Program-made: the position numbers and the translations under genes
Part shown: piece by piece, positions 24,601 through 32,382 of the stretch
Position numbering within the stretch: position 1 is the stretch's first letter
Layout: each line of letters opens with the position of its first letter
Virus record (IMG/VR): IMGVR_UViG_3300030090_003295
Span: 1-35,963 of that record
Reading direction: 5' to 3' (one strand)
Length of the DNA stretch: 35,963 nt
From: a virus
The notes under the pieces: generated by a model
Database searches by the model: none
The model's input: only the letters and a program-made list of their open reading frames with translations
What the model was told of the DNA's origin: nothing

Positions 24601-26716
24601 GTTTTTGTAAAAAATTAGCATACATTACTCTATTAGCAGTAACTTCTTGACCTAAAGCTTTTAAAGGTACATTATCGTAAACTCTATTTTGCTCGCTTGT
24701 TGGAATAGTTCTATAAGGTTTTATAGATTTATAATCAAAATTATAATACCATTGAGGACCAGCACCCAGCGATGTGTTAGGTATTTCTTCTATAAAAGAT
24801 AATAAACCGCTATTAATATCTATAACTTCTAATATTTTAGTACTTAACGCGTCAGATTCTTTATATAAAATTTCTAAACCTATTACTTTATAATTGTTTA
24901 TTAAATTATCTAATGATTCGGAAGCTGTTGCCCCACCGTCAGGTAAAGGTATTTTTAAAGAAACTGTATCTATTTTATTAGTAAACCATTCTACAATACT
25001 TGACTCATACGTGTTAATTTGATCTTGTAATGAATCATTTTTACCACCACCAAAATATCCATCATGTTTAGGTATAAAACATAATTGAGTATATGGAGCC
25101 GCTAAAGAATATTCATCATCTTCAAATTTAAATCTATAACTAAATCTTATAAATTTATCTTCTATTAAATCTGGATCTCCAGTAAACTCTTTTGGTGGAA
25201 CTTGTGCTAAACTATAATCTGGATTAGGAGCTATTGTAATATCAGCATTAATATCTATTAACTCTATTTCTTTATTTAAAGTTAGTTCTATTACTTGTCC
25301 ACCAACACCAATTGCAGTGTTAATTGACTGTATAGATTCTATTACTACTTCATCTGCTAGTAATATTTTTCCCGCTACAGTAGGGTTATTTGTTTCAGCT
25401 TGATCACTTATTATAAAATCTCCTACTCTAGGTGTAGGTAAAGGCGTAGGTTCATCAGTAGTATTTCTAAAATAATATTTAGCAGTAAGAGTATTACCTT
25501 GAGTAACTATTGTATTAGGAGCTGCGTTTACCGCTGTTGTATCAAAACCTCTATCTAATAATCGTTTAGATGAGTTACTCATTGATGGTCTACTAAACCT
25601 TAACTCTATATCAGTTGCTTCGTCCCATGTACCTGGTTGCATATTAGCACCACCATCACCATCTTTAAAATTGTTGTATATAGTTATTATTTCTGCAGTT
25701 TCATCTATATCAATAACATTCCATAACTCTTCTACTCCTTGCCCTGGAAAACCAGATACAATATCACCAATTTTAATAGTGCTTAAATCACTACCAGCCA
25801 ACATTGTCAAATCATAACCTCGTGCTACAGCACCTGGAGCAGTTGCTTGAGCTCCTGCATCTGCAGTTCTAATAGTTTGATTTAAAACTAAAGGTGTTTC
25901 GTATGGATAATATTTTGCTACTGATATTTGATCTTCATTCACATAATGTGATGGAAAAGGATCATTATTAGGATTAGCAAATTCTACATTTATTTTTCTT
26001 GGTTGATTGCGATTATCAGTCCAAAACAACAAATTATCTAATAAATTAGTAGCAAATATAGGATGTGATTGAGAAAAATTCAAAAATGAACCAATAGCTA
26101 ATAGTGTTAAAGTTTGAGTGTTAAGTTCATATCTATGAATTGTATTAGCCCAACCTATATTTATTGTATCTCCTGTAGGAGAACCTGCGCTAAAAATTAT
26201 AGGAACATTTAATGTTATATTAGTTAAGGTAATATTTACAATTACTGGCCCTATGAATACACTATCTGTAGAAGGTATGCCGTTCCACCCAGCATTGTCA
26301 CTCCACAAATTCATACCAAGTTCTATTCCTAAATTAGAAGGATTAAGTAAATTACCACTACTATCATAAAGTTCAATAGTTGTTCCTGATACTGGAGCTG
26401 CTGCTCCTGGCTCAGAAAAAACTTGAATATCTCTAGGACAAATATTTTCACCTGTATATCCAGCGCTATAAACATATAAAACATTATTAGTCTCGTCTGT
26501 GTACTGACCAATAACTTTTGCACCTGGTCCTGTTTTTAATCCTGAATTTGGTAATTGAATATTACCAGGTATATTCTCAAACTCTCCTACTTCGCTGCCT
26601 TCTGATCTACTAAGTTGTAAATTTTTAGCATCTCTATATTCACCGTTTGGTAACAATCTTGCGTCAAGGTCTTTATTCATTTTAGACCTTATAAACGTAT
26701 TAGTTACTTGTGGCAT
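21602..26716 (-). CDS. 1704-aa tail nozzle protein with Ig-like and Cys-rich C-terminal extension
   Basis: The N-terminus carries the nozzle signature KMNKDLDARLLPNGEYRDA (residues 12-30) followed by SRSEGSEVGEFENIPGN. This corresponds to the T7 gp12/P22 gp10-type tail tip start and is shared by Bacteroidota phage muzzle proteins. Residues ~30-1100 are almost all beta-strand with aromatic/Gly/Asn turns. The C-terminal ~600 residues differ: Thr/Ser/Gly-rich repeats, an Ig/PKD-like stretch around 1343-1446 (IWSIDQSGNVSATAG, YEIECVVTDASPSC), a PSPPPP linker near 1556-1561, a final beta-domain, and a Cys cluster (CSVSGCFTC, CGTC) at the extreme end. The extension probably projects from the virion and could bind the host receptor. 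Its start lies one base beyond the stop of the ring-protein gene. Confidence 0.8.
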   Translation of the reverse strand: MPQVTNTFIRSKMNKDLDARLLPNGEYRDAKNLQLSRSEGSEVGEFENIPGNIQLPNSGLKTGPGAKVIGQYTDETNNVLYVYSAGYTGENICPRDIQVFSEPGAAAPVSGTTIELYDSSGNLLNPSNLGIELGMNLWSDNAGWNGIPSTDSVFIGPVIVNITLTNITLNVPIIFSAGSPTGDTINIGWANTIHRYELNTQTLTLLAIGSFLNFSQSHPIFATNLLDNLLFWTDNRNQPRKINVEFANPNNDPFPSHYVNEDQISVAKYYPYETPLVLNQTIRTADAGAQATAPGAVARGYDLTMLAGSDLSTIKIGDIVSGFPGQGVEELWNVIDIDETAEIITIYNNFKDGDGGANMQPGTWDEATDIELRFSRPSMSNSSKRLLDRGFDTTAVNAAPNTIVTQGNTLTAKYYFRNTTDEPTPLPTPRVGDFIISDQAETNNPTVAGKILLADEVVIESIQSINTAIGVGGQVIELTLNKEIELIDINADITIAPNPDYSLAQVPPKEFTGDPDLIEDKFIRFSYRFKFEDDEYSLAAPYTQLCFIPKHDGYFGGGKNDSLQDQINTYESSIVEWFTNKIDTVSLKIPLPDGGATASESLDNLINNYKVIGLEILYKESDALSTKILEVIDINSGLLSFIEEIPNTSLGAGPQWYYNFDYKSIKPYRTIPTSEQNRVYDNVPLKALGQEVTANRVMYANFLQKHTPPNGIDFEVIQSDKSVEYNNYAQYPNHSLKQNRNYQVGFVLADRYGRASSVVLSINDDNPDKKGSTIYIPYKDWEDVGGPQADQVTGITPNTDRIYSWLGNVLRVKINNGITTLQKDSLTGEPGLYKSNSDTSVDKIQNIVSGGNGHAIGDVLTWGYQVGNLGLGSGLTTEVVGVAAGVITGLKILDRGSGYVDGQQLFQASSTGAGLSAVITVNVFDVNVTGWQSYKIVVKQQEQEYYNVYLGGYVSGYPVTEATDFGRVAFATLIGDNVNKVPRDLNEVGPLQTEFSASVKLFGRVNNPSINRNNKPGGPFYFDNRIYAWNTQYFPGRISDEVVTIGNVGLGGLELANSPFEPGTTSGGQATPGQFNNAGDTTVPAAPNEPFNTRIPWGFPGRYQNFIDVQQNPAAIGLKIGTEEPQPSLTREGDPILNTLGARVTNNIIPAAAATIGCMYPYLSVSETEPVESNLDIFYESSTSGNFVNLNRQVLSDYAGVSGTTVTSANFDEDEASGSTIITSFSFTDSASNELTLDGVPIITQVLNSNGVDVTGIFAIDATVPFAYDDFNITTTTDFAYLKSSGSHSNQWTISFQTSYLAGEFIDNLTNQITIDLNNVAPEIGGFTPAQTSSADNGVEQGCGKLGGTSGYNTTMTGVLGQFTSVVNSSASVPQQSLELCYELNVLNEPLGSTAIWSIDQSGNVSATAGTVNGTYEIECVVTDASPSCSNDINSLTNTCVYELVFGTPPVNQALCFGPTSQMGNLDTTCTNNTGEPLEVFFGANRNVNCGIIGNAGITFIGSDTNEITSVIDAGLGAAGPSYGLSSNNGIDLAYYNVLEEARYAANRWTCVETNPSPPPPLINVTPAFTTGGLIQGILAIEVSLSKTPTALGLDTYVTEYTILYRPTALDTWQIATADASSPLNPGSGVGGFNNLTVNVSGASTATATYYFSAPGEYAVRTNGVHNGNGCSVSGCFTCARVDVNFYDALTGAPGGCGTCNGPL

Positions 26717-26717
26717 A

Positions 26718-27986
26718 TTATCTTTTTATCCATTTAGATTTTCCACGCATTACTTGTACTATTTCATCTAACTTAACATTAGATAATCTAATTTTTGCGT
26801 TTCTTAATTTAGCACTTGCTTCTCTTTTTAATCTTTGTACTATATATTCAGGTTGATTTATTCTACTAGCAATTATAGCATGTGAAATATAAGCATATAA
26901 AGCAGCTTCTGCCATTTTAGGTATTCTACTATCTAAATCATAAGCAAGACCGTCAGAGATATATTCTAACACTATCTGTGCACCAATTAAATTACTTGAA
27001 AAAGATATTTTACCTTCTCTAGGGTTCATATTAAACCAACCATTATACTGAGCATACTGCGGTGACATACCATATTGTTCACCCCAACCCCAATACCAGA
27101 ATCCACCATAACCCCAGTTATATCCGGCCCAGTCCATACCTTCATTATATAAAGCAAAACTAGGTAAACCATTTACTAAATTAGTATTAGCTTGTTTCCA
27201 TTTTCTTTCAGTTTGTGATGTTCCTTCTAAATTATCTTCAAAATTATCCTGTGTTAATTGACCTAGATTATCTTGTAAAGGATTTTCATAAGGCGATATA
27301 GTTAAATTATTTGCTGGATATATAATTCTTTTTACTCCTAAATTATCTATACGTGATACTCTTACATAGTTTACATAATCTTGAGGTAATATATTATTTA
27401 AAGTATGTGGTACTGTAAGCTCTTGAGATTTTATAGATTTTAAAGTATCATAACTAAATTCTTGCAAACCACGTTTAGCGTGAAATATTATATCACTTCT
27501 TCTAATATTAGGTATTAATTTTTGCTCTCCTACATATCCTACTATAAAATTATTTACAATATCTTCTAAAGTCACATAGGCATAGCTACCATAATTTTCT
27601 TCTGTAGTTTCACCATACGCATCTCTATTACCAAAACTACCACCATCAATAGTTTTTAATTGACAAACTAAAACATGACTAGCAGGTAGATCTGCATTTA
27701 AACTAATTATACTGTTGTTGTTAGGTTGTACATCAAGAGTATAAGGATATTGAGCAGGCCAATTAGCAGCTGTAACCTCAGTATAAGTTATACCGTCAGC
27801 ACTAGCATAAAGCTTAAAATTGTTTAAAGCATAGTCTGCAGCATTTGGATCAGGCGAACCTAATACTAAAGGAGTGTCAAATGTAAAAGTAAAATCCTGC
27901 TGAAGTGCAGTTGTTAAAAACCCCTGCGCACCCGCGTAATATTGACTATTAGTTTCGGTGATTAATCCACCATTTGGCATTGGCAT
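26718..27986 (-). CDS. Tail adaptor/ring (stabilization-type) protein
   Basis: A 422-aa protein with two parts. Residues 1-125 are beta-rich and look like a carbohydrate-binding or Ig-type decoration (FTFTFDTPLVLGSP, NNFKLYASADGITYTEV). Residues 125-422 are the conserved body: VTLEDIVNNFIVGYVGE (~138-154), RRSDIIFHAKRGLQEFSYDTL (~161-181), a Trp/Tyr/Gly-rich insertion (GYNWGYGGFWYWGWGEQYG, ~287-306), and a C-terminal helical module, IPKMAEAALYAYISHAIIASR then LKREASAKLRNAKIRL. This resembles ring/stabilization proteins that bolt the tail to the portal in crAss-like and related short-tailed phages. It sits between the other adaptor and the nozzle gene, as expected for a portal-proximal tail ring. 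Confidence 0.7.
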   Translation of the reverse strand: MPMPNGGLITETNSQYYAGAQGFLTTALQQDFTFTFDTPLVLGSPDPNAADYALNNFKLYASADGITYTEVTAANWPAQYPYTLDVQPNNNSIISLNADLPASHVLVCQLKTIDGGSFGNRDAYGETTEENYGSYAYVTLEDIVNNFIVGYVGEQKLIPNIRRSDIIFHAKRGLQEFSYDTLKSIKSQELTVPHTLNNILPQDYVNYVRVSRIDNLGVKRIIYPANNLTISPYENPLQDNLGQLTQDNFEDNLEGTSQTERKWKQANTNLVNGLPSFALYNEGMDWAGYNWGYGGFWYWGWGEQYGMSPQYAQYNGWFNMNPREGKISFSSNLIGAQIVLEYISDGLAYDLDSRIPKMAEAALYAYISHAIIASRINQPEYIVQRLKREASAKLRNAKIRLSNVKLDEIVQVMRGKSKWIKR

Positions 27987-27989
27987 ATT

Positions 27990-28757
27990 TTATTGTTTTT
28001 CGTTATTATCTTGTACAGCCACTTGTTGTGAAGCTGCTTGTATTATTGATGGGTCTTGCAATATAACTCCTGCATAAGCTAATATTCTTAATATTAATTC
28101 ATCTTGTTCAGTTTGATCTAATTCAAATTGTATAGAAGCTTGTTGATTATATTCATACTGACCTTGTGGACCAAGACTAGAACCCCACAATACATCTTTT
28201 GGTTTAGCTAAATACGTAAAAGTTACTCCACTTGTTATACTACTTGGATATAATCTTAAAACATTATTCTCATATGTATATATTGGAAATTTTTCTGTAG
28301 GTTGAGTTAAAGGGGAAAGTATTAATTGTTTTAACTCATTAGGTTGTGTATATTGACCAAGGTCGTAATCTTTATAAAATACAGATCCTATTCTATATAA
28401 AACATCATTAGTTGTTCCTAATGTTCCTATTACTACAGGATTAGGCGCGTTTACTAAAGGGTTTTCAAAATCTGTAAAATCTAAAGTAATAAAATTACCT
28501 GTAGCTACATCATAAGTAGGTGTAGCAGTTCTTTGAAAAAATTGTAATTTTTGTTCAATATTTTTAACACGATCTGCGTATTCAGTGTCATTTTGTGATA
28601 CACGATATTGCTGATTCAAATCACTAGCGTATCCTTCAAATATAGCTAACTGAGCCTGTGTTCCAATTTTATTGAATTCATCAGGAGTTATGTAACCTCT
28701 TTGTTGTTGATTAAGGATTAGTAGTACTGTTTGATATACTGCATTAACGTTTACCAT
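27990..28757 (-). CDS. Head-tail adaptor/ring protein
   Basis: A 255-aa protein beginning MVNVNAVYQTVLLILNQQQR then GYITPDEFNKIGTQAQLAIFE. That pattern (VYQ-x-VL..-N-x-x-QRGYITP-x-EFN) recurs in adaptor proteins of Bacteroidota and marine phages as I remember them. The N-terminal ~75 residues are helical, the centre beta-rich (NFITLDFTDFENP, VLYRIGSVFYKDYDL, NVLRLYPSSITSGVTFTYLAKP), and the C-terminus helical (LDQTEQDELILRILAYAGVIL). Its place just after the capsid segment and before the larger ring protein agrees with a portal-binding adaptor. The gene begins after a UUCG hairpin and an A/T-only leader, so a fresh segment of the operon may start here. Confidence 0.7.
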   Translation of the reverse strand: MVNVNAVYQTVLLILNQQQRGYITPDEFNKIGTQAQLAIFEGYASDLNQQYRVSQNDTEYADRVKNIEQKLQFFQRTATPTYDVATGNFITLDFTDFENPLVNAPNPVVIGTLGTTNDVLYRIGSVFYKDYDLGQYTQPNELKQLILSPLTQPTEKFPIYTYENNVLRLYPSSITSGVTFTYLAKPKDVLWGSSLGPQGQYEYNQQASIQFELDQTEQDELILRILAYAGVILQDPSIIQAASQQVAVQDNNEKQ

Positions 28758-28776
28758 TATATTTGTATTTTAATAA

Positions 28777-28796
28777 AAGGCGGGCGAACCCGCCTT
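28777..28796 (-). terminator. UUCG-loop hairpin after the 275-aa head gene
   Basis: Read on the - strand: AAGGCGGG, loop TTCG, CCCGCCTT, then TTATTAAAA, eight bases after the TAG/TAA stop region of the 275-aa gene. The 8-bp G+C-rich stem followed by a broken T/A tract fits a leaky intrinsic terminator or an RNA-stabilising hairpin inside the late operon. Confidence 0.7.
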
Positions 28797-28803
28797 GTTA
28801 CTA

Positions 28804-29631
28804 TTATTGTAGTCTTTTTTCTATTGACTTAAATACTTCTACTCCTTCATCTGTTTTAAACCACGCAGCAATAGCTGAATATGGGTTTTCATCAAAAGGA
28901 ACATTCATTAACTTTCTATCATTACTAGACCAATGAATAGTTCTTTGATCTGGAGATATTCTAATAATATCTTGTTCAACTGCATTAATCGCAAAGTTTC
29001 TTAACTGTACGTTTTCATCAGCTGCTAATGTTAAAAATAATTTAGGATTAGCTTTAGCTAAAAGCAACAAATCTCTTCTTAATTCTTTAGAAGACATTTT
29101 ATTAACTTTTGAACCATACTCTACTCTTACAATTGCTTCTGCAACATCTACATCCATAGCTCTTGCAACATTTAATGCTTCAATTTCCCACTCAATATTT
29201 TCGATTTCATCATCTGCAATTTTTTGTGGAACATGCTCTGTATATCTTTTACCCTTCATTGGGTGATATAATGATAATAGTTTTTGTAAAGCAATTTTTT
29301 CTTTAGATACACTTAAAGTACCATCTCTAAATGTTATATGTCCTAAAGTAACCTCACCTTTTTGTTCATCTACAAACGGACTAGACATGTTTGTTGCATA
29401 TCTAAGTTCTCTTTGTTCGTTTTTATCTGTATCATACCACAATAACGGATGTCTTCTAGTATGTTTTGCAGGTATAGTAAATGTTAAAGGTTCTTTATTT
29501 CCTGTTAGTATATAAGTTCTATCTTTTACTTCCCAGTTATCTTTTTTAACCGGTTTAATAGCTGTAGGTTTTGGTGTAGCAACTGCTACTTCTTCTACAA
29601 CTACTTCTTCTTGTTTTTTCTTTTTTGCCAT
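28804..29631 (-). CDS. Head-associated hypothetical protein, 275 aa
   Basis: A 275-aa basic protein: MAKKKKQEEVVVEEVAV then a Lys/Pro-rich linker (residues 1-35). A compact mixed alpha/beta part follows (YILTGNKEPLTFTIPAKHTR, LLWYDTDKNEQRELRYAT, VTLGHITFRDGTLSV). Then comes a helical half (IADDEIENIEWEIEALNVAR, RRDLLLLAKANPKLFLTLAA, VQLRNFAINAVEQDIIRI). It ends in an acidic-aromatic tail. There is no signal peptide or catalytic motif. It lies directly after the major capsid gene and is bracketed by two UUCG hairpins, so its expression is probably set separately. Similar MAKKKK-type proteins follow capsid genes in related uncultured phages, as I recall. A capsid-decoration or head-completion role is inferred from position only. 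Confidence 0.65.
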   Translation of the reverse strand: MAKKKKQEEVVVEEVAVATPKPTAIKPVKKDNWEVKDRTYILTGNKEPLTFTIPAKHTRRHPLLWYDTDKNEQRELRYATNMSSPFVDEQKGEVTLGHITFRDGTLSVSKEKIALQKLLSLYHPMKGKRYTEHVPQKIADDEIENIEWEIEALNVARAMDVDVAEAIVRVEYGSKVNKMSSKELRRDLLLLAKANPKLFLTLAADENVQLRNFAINAVEQDIIRISPDQRTIHWSSNDRKLMNVPFDENPYSAIAAWFKTDEGVEVFKSIEKRLQ

Positions 29632-29637
29632 AATATA

Positions 29638-29654
29638 ATATAATTAAATAGTTA
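29638..29654 (-). repeat. 17-nt A/T element, copy 1 (before the 275-aa gene)
   Basis: The + strand reads ATATAATTAAATAGTTA, matching positions 32363-32379 at 16 of 17 bases. Both copies lie immediately upstream of a start codon on the - strand. In DNA this A/T-rich the match may be chance; a promoter or leader element is possible. Confidence 0.3.
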
Positions 29655-29688
29655 AAAGGTATATGGGCGCCGAAGCGCCCTAACCTTT
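29655..29688 (-). terminator. Extended UUCG-loop hairpin after the major capsid gene
   Basis: On the - strand GGGCGC, loop TTCG, GCGCCC forms a C(UUCG)G-capped stem (29665-29680), extended by an outer pairing AAAGGT/ACCTTT (29655-29660 with 29683-29688) and followed by TTAACTATTTAATTAT. It begins eight bases after the capsid stop codon. This is an intercistronic terminator or 3'-end protector that could raise capsid mRNA relative to downstream genes. Confidence 0.75.
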
Positions 29689-29696
29689 ATAAATAG

Positions 29697-31136
29697 TTAC
29701 ACTCCTTTGAATAATACAAAGTTGTTAGCAGCTTGAGTTACTAAACATCTTTCTGAAAGGAAGTTTACTTCCATTGCATCAAGATCACTAGTAAATGCAC
29801 CACCAACAGAACCTGTTAACCAAGATTTCATTCTTCTATCATCAGTTTGTGAAGCTCTATATCTTACGTGTAAGAAAGGTCTTCTGATGTTAGTTCCTAA
29901 AATTTGATCATAAACAGTTGTAGTACCAGCTGGAATTAAAACTCCTTCAATTGAGTTTGGTCCTACCATCGCACCTCTTGTAGAAGCATCGTTTAAGTAT
30001 TTCCAATCTGTTTTATAGAAGTCATATGAACCTCTTCTAAAACCGCTAAAACCTAAGTTTAAAGCCATTTCTTCTGAGTTTTCAAATAAACCAAAAGCAG
30101 TACCACCTTGAGCTCCTGATGAAATTGCAGCAAGCATATCATCAAAATCAAGAGCAGTTTGTCTGTCTAAGAATAACATGTTCTCTTCAATTGCACCTTG
30201 AGTGTCTAAGTTTCTAAGAATATCATCGAAATCTTGAATACCTGTAGCCGCAGCGAAACCAACTTGTACATTACCTCTATCTTCGATAGCAGCAAATAAA
30301 CCTTGAGTTCCCTTTAGGTTAGCGATAGGAGATACAGCTGCATCTACTAATTCACCTTCTACACACATCATTTCTAAATAATCTTCAAATCTTAATCTAG
30401 TTTCAGATTCAGCTTTTAGATACCATAAGTATCCTCCAGTTCCATCTTCAGTTGAAACCTCAACCCAACCAATCTGAGCTGTATCAGAACCATTTACTAC
30501 GTATTTGTTTCTGATAATTACAGGTAAGTTAGAAAATTGAGTAAACGCTGGGTCAACACTAATATAACCATCTGGTTGTGTAGCAGCATCGTAGTTAGGA
30601 GTGATAGATCCTTTTCTATACTCAGAACCATAAACGAATACTTTTACAACACCAACTAATCCAGCACCTGCTAAGTTAGCAGCTGTGTAAGGTTCTACAG
30701 TAATTGTACCAGCACCACCAGGAGTACTAGCAGTAACAAGAGCTTTAGCTTCGTTGCCAAAGTCATCCATAATTACTACAGTAGAGTTTACAGAAATAAC
30801 GTTGTTTACTCCTGCAACACCACCTGGGTTAAGTGTAATAACACCTGTAGCACTAACAAATGTACAGTTGTCATATGCAATATGTAATCTATTTTGTTCA
30901 GACCAGATTACTTGGTCACTTGTCATTGGAAGCTCCGCCCCAACCATTCTTAAGAATCCAGATAAAGTTCTATTACCATATCTTTCAACTTCAGCTTCGT
31001 AGATCTCTGGTAAATACTGTTGAGCAAATGATGTAAAATCAGCTGCAGCAGGATCAGTCCACTGTAAATAGTTAGTTTGTAAGACTTCTTGAGTTTGACT
31101 AGGTATAATCGAGCCAAACTGGGGATTTAAAGCCAT
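29697..31136 (-). CDS. Major capsid protein (HK97-fold)
   Basis: A 479-aa protein following the scaffold-like gene, the usual place for the major coat protein. The N-terminal arm (ALNPQFGSIIPSQTQEVLQT) is followed by helical FTSFAQQYLPEIYEAEVERY (~36-55). A beta-rich insertion at residues ~85-185 (VITLNPGG, VVIMDDFGNEAKALVTAS, VVKVFVYGSEY) comes next, then RLRFEDYLEMM (~245), a long P-domain-like helix region (IQDFDDILRNLDTQGAIEEN), and a conserved C-terminus, RRPFLHVRYRASQTDDRRMK then MEVNFLSERCLVTQAANNFV. That C-terminus is what I remember from capsid proteins of crAss-like and marine Bacteroidota phages. Its codons are less A/T-rich than in flanking genes, consistent with very high expression. 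A UUCG hairpin follows the stop. Confidence 0.88.
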   Translation of the reverse strand: MALNPQFGSIIPSQTQEVLQTNYLQWTDPAAADFTSFAQQYLPEIYEAEVERYGNRTLSGFLRMVGAELPMTSDQVIWSEQNRLHIAYDNCTFVSATGVITLNPGGVAGVNNVISVNSTVVIMDDFGNEAKALVTASTPGGAGTITVEPYTAANLAGAGLVGVVKVFVYGSEYRKGSITPNYDAATQPDGYISVDPAFTQFSNLPVIIRNKYVVNGSDTAQIGWVEVSTEDGTGGYLWYLKAESETRLRFEDYLEMMCVEGELVDAAVSPIANLKGTQGLFAAIEDRGNVQVGFAAATGIQDFDDILRNLDTQGAIEENMLFLDRQTALDFDDMLAAISSGAQGGTAFGLFENSEEMALNLGFSGFRRGSYDFYKTDWKYLNDASTRGAMVGPNSIEGVLIPAGTTTVYDQILGTNIRRPFLHVRYRASQTDDRRMKSWLTGSVGGAFTSDLDAMEVNFLSERCLVTQAANNFVLFKGV

Positions 31137-31147
31137 AATTTTAAATT

Positions 31148-32356
31148 TTAATTATTAAATGTTCTCTTTTTGATTTTTAGTTTTGACGAATCTGCTCCAC
31201 TAATGGCTTTTACCTTAAAACCTCCTACATAAACATCCCCGCTGGCAACTTGCCTTGGCGCATCTGTAGTTGGATTTTTAGATTGTTGAACTATGTCTTT
31301 AACACCGTCCGCCTTGCCTTGCTCATAAAAATGAGACGCTAGTTTATCAGCATTCATCGCAGCATATAAAGCTTTATGATAACCGGCAGTATCTGTTATT
31401 TTACCTTCTTTGTCTAAAAATCTACTCACAAAGTTGTTAATATCAGACTGTTTTTCCGCTATTGTCACAGGGTCTTTTATTTTGTATCTAAACTTTTTAT
31501 CTCCAACGTTATATTCAAAACCTTCAAATTCGTTGTTTAATATTTGGTTAGTACGTTCTTTAAAATCTGCCTGAGACAGCTTTATTTCTTCTTGCTGTTT
31601 ATTATAACGATTGAAAAAATCCATAGCTTTTTGTTGCTCTTGAGTAACTCCAGGTCTGTTTTTTATTTCAGCATAATATTTAGTTTTTCTAACTTCTAAA
31701 TCTTTTTTAGCTGAAGCAACAGCTTCCTTGTAAGCTAGTTTTTTCTTTCGTATTTCTTTTGGATCATCTATATCTTCTTCATATTGATAATCTTCCATGA
31801 TTAAATCAATATCTTCTTTATCTAGATGAGGTTTTGTTTTTCTTAAATATTCATGTAAAAGTTGATCATTGCTTAATTTTGAATAATCTTTATTTAACTC
31901 TACATAGTCCTCAACTGTACCACCTGTTTCATTCATAAATGTAACTAATTTTTCTACATTTTCAGGTAACTTTGGTGTTTCAATTAATTGAGGTTTTTCT
32001 TTTACTTGTTCTTTTGGTTTAACTTCTTCAGTTATCTCTTCAATTACTTGGAGTGGAGAATCTTCTTTATCATTTGTATCGCTGACCCGTACTTCTTTGT
32101 CCACTTCTCTGCTAGTTTCGGGTTTGTCGCCCACAGGTATCTCCTCTGTTTTTCGCTCTTGAACGGCATTGTCTTCTTTTTTAGTTAAATCAATTTTAGG
32201 AGTTTCAACCTTTTCTTCTACAGGTTTTTTAATCTCCATTTTTACAGGTTCTTTACTAGTTTTACCTAAGTCTTTAACCTTTCGTTTAGGTATATTTTTA
32301 CCTTTTAAAGTAAATTCACCTTCTTGTTTAGCCTCGACGGCTGCTTGTTTTGCCAT
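31148..32356 (-). CDS. Scaffold-like capsid assembly protein
   Basis: A 402-aa, highly charged protein between the portal and the major capsid genes. Residues 1-135 are low-complexity Lys/Glu/Pro/Val repeats (KKPVEEKVETPKIDLTKKED, EEVKPKEQVKEKPQLIETPK), probably disordered. Residues ~135-320 are helical (EDIDLIMEDYQYEEDIDDPK, RKTKYYAEIKNRPGVTQEQQ, NRYNKQQEEIKLSQADFKER). The C-terminus is basic (SSKLKIKKRTFNN), like the coat-binding tails of P22-type scaffolds. There is no protease motif, so removal during maturation would need another factor. Assignment rests on position and composition; it could also be an internal head protein. Its leader holds the A/T element shared with 29638-29654. Confidence 0.72.
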   Translation of the reverse strand: MAKQAAVEAKQEGEFTLKGKNIPKRKVKDLGKTSKEPVKMEIKKPVEEKVETPKIDLTKKEDNAVQERKTEEIPVGDKPETSREVDKEVRVSDTNDKEDSPLQVIEEITEEVKPKEQVKEKPQLIETPKLPENVEKLVTFMNETGGTVEDYVELNKDYSKLSNDQLLHEYLRKTKPHLDKEDIDLIMEDYQYEEDIDDPKEIRKKKLAYKEAVASAKKDLEVRKTKYYAEIKNRPGVTQEQQKAMDFFNRYNKQQEEIKLSQADFKERTNQILNNEFEGFEYNVGDKKFRYKIKDPVTIAEKQSDINNFVSRFLDKEGKITDTAGYHKALYAAMNADKLASHFYEQGKADGVKDIVQQSKNPTTDAPRQVASGDVYVGGFKVKAISGADSSKLKIKKRTFNN

Positions 32357-32362
32357 AATAAA

Positions 32363-32379
32363 ATATAATTAAATAATTA
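32363..32379 (-). repeat. 17-nt A/T element, copy 2 (before the scaffold gene)
   Basis: The + strand reads ATATAATTAAATAATTA, one mismatch from the copy at 29638-29654. It lies in the short leader between the portal stop and the scaffold start. Possible late promoter or translation leader; weak evidence in such A/T-rich DNA. Confidence 0.3.
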
Positions 32380-32382
32380 ATA

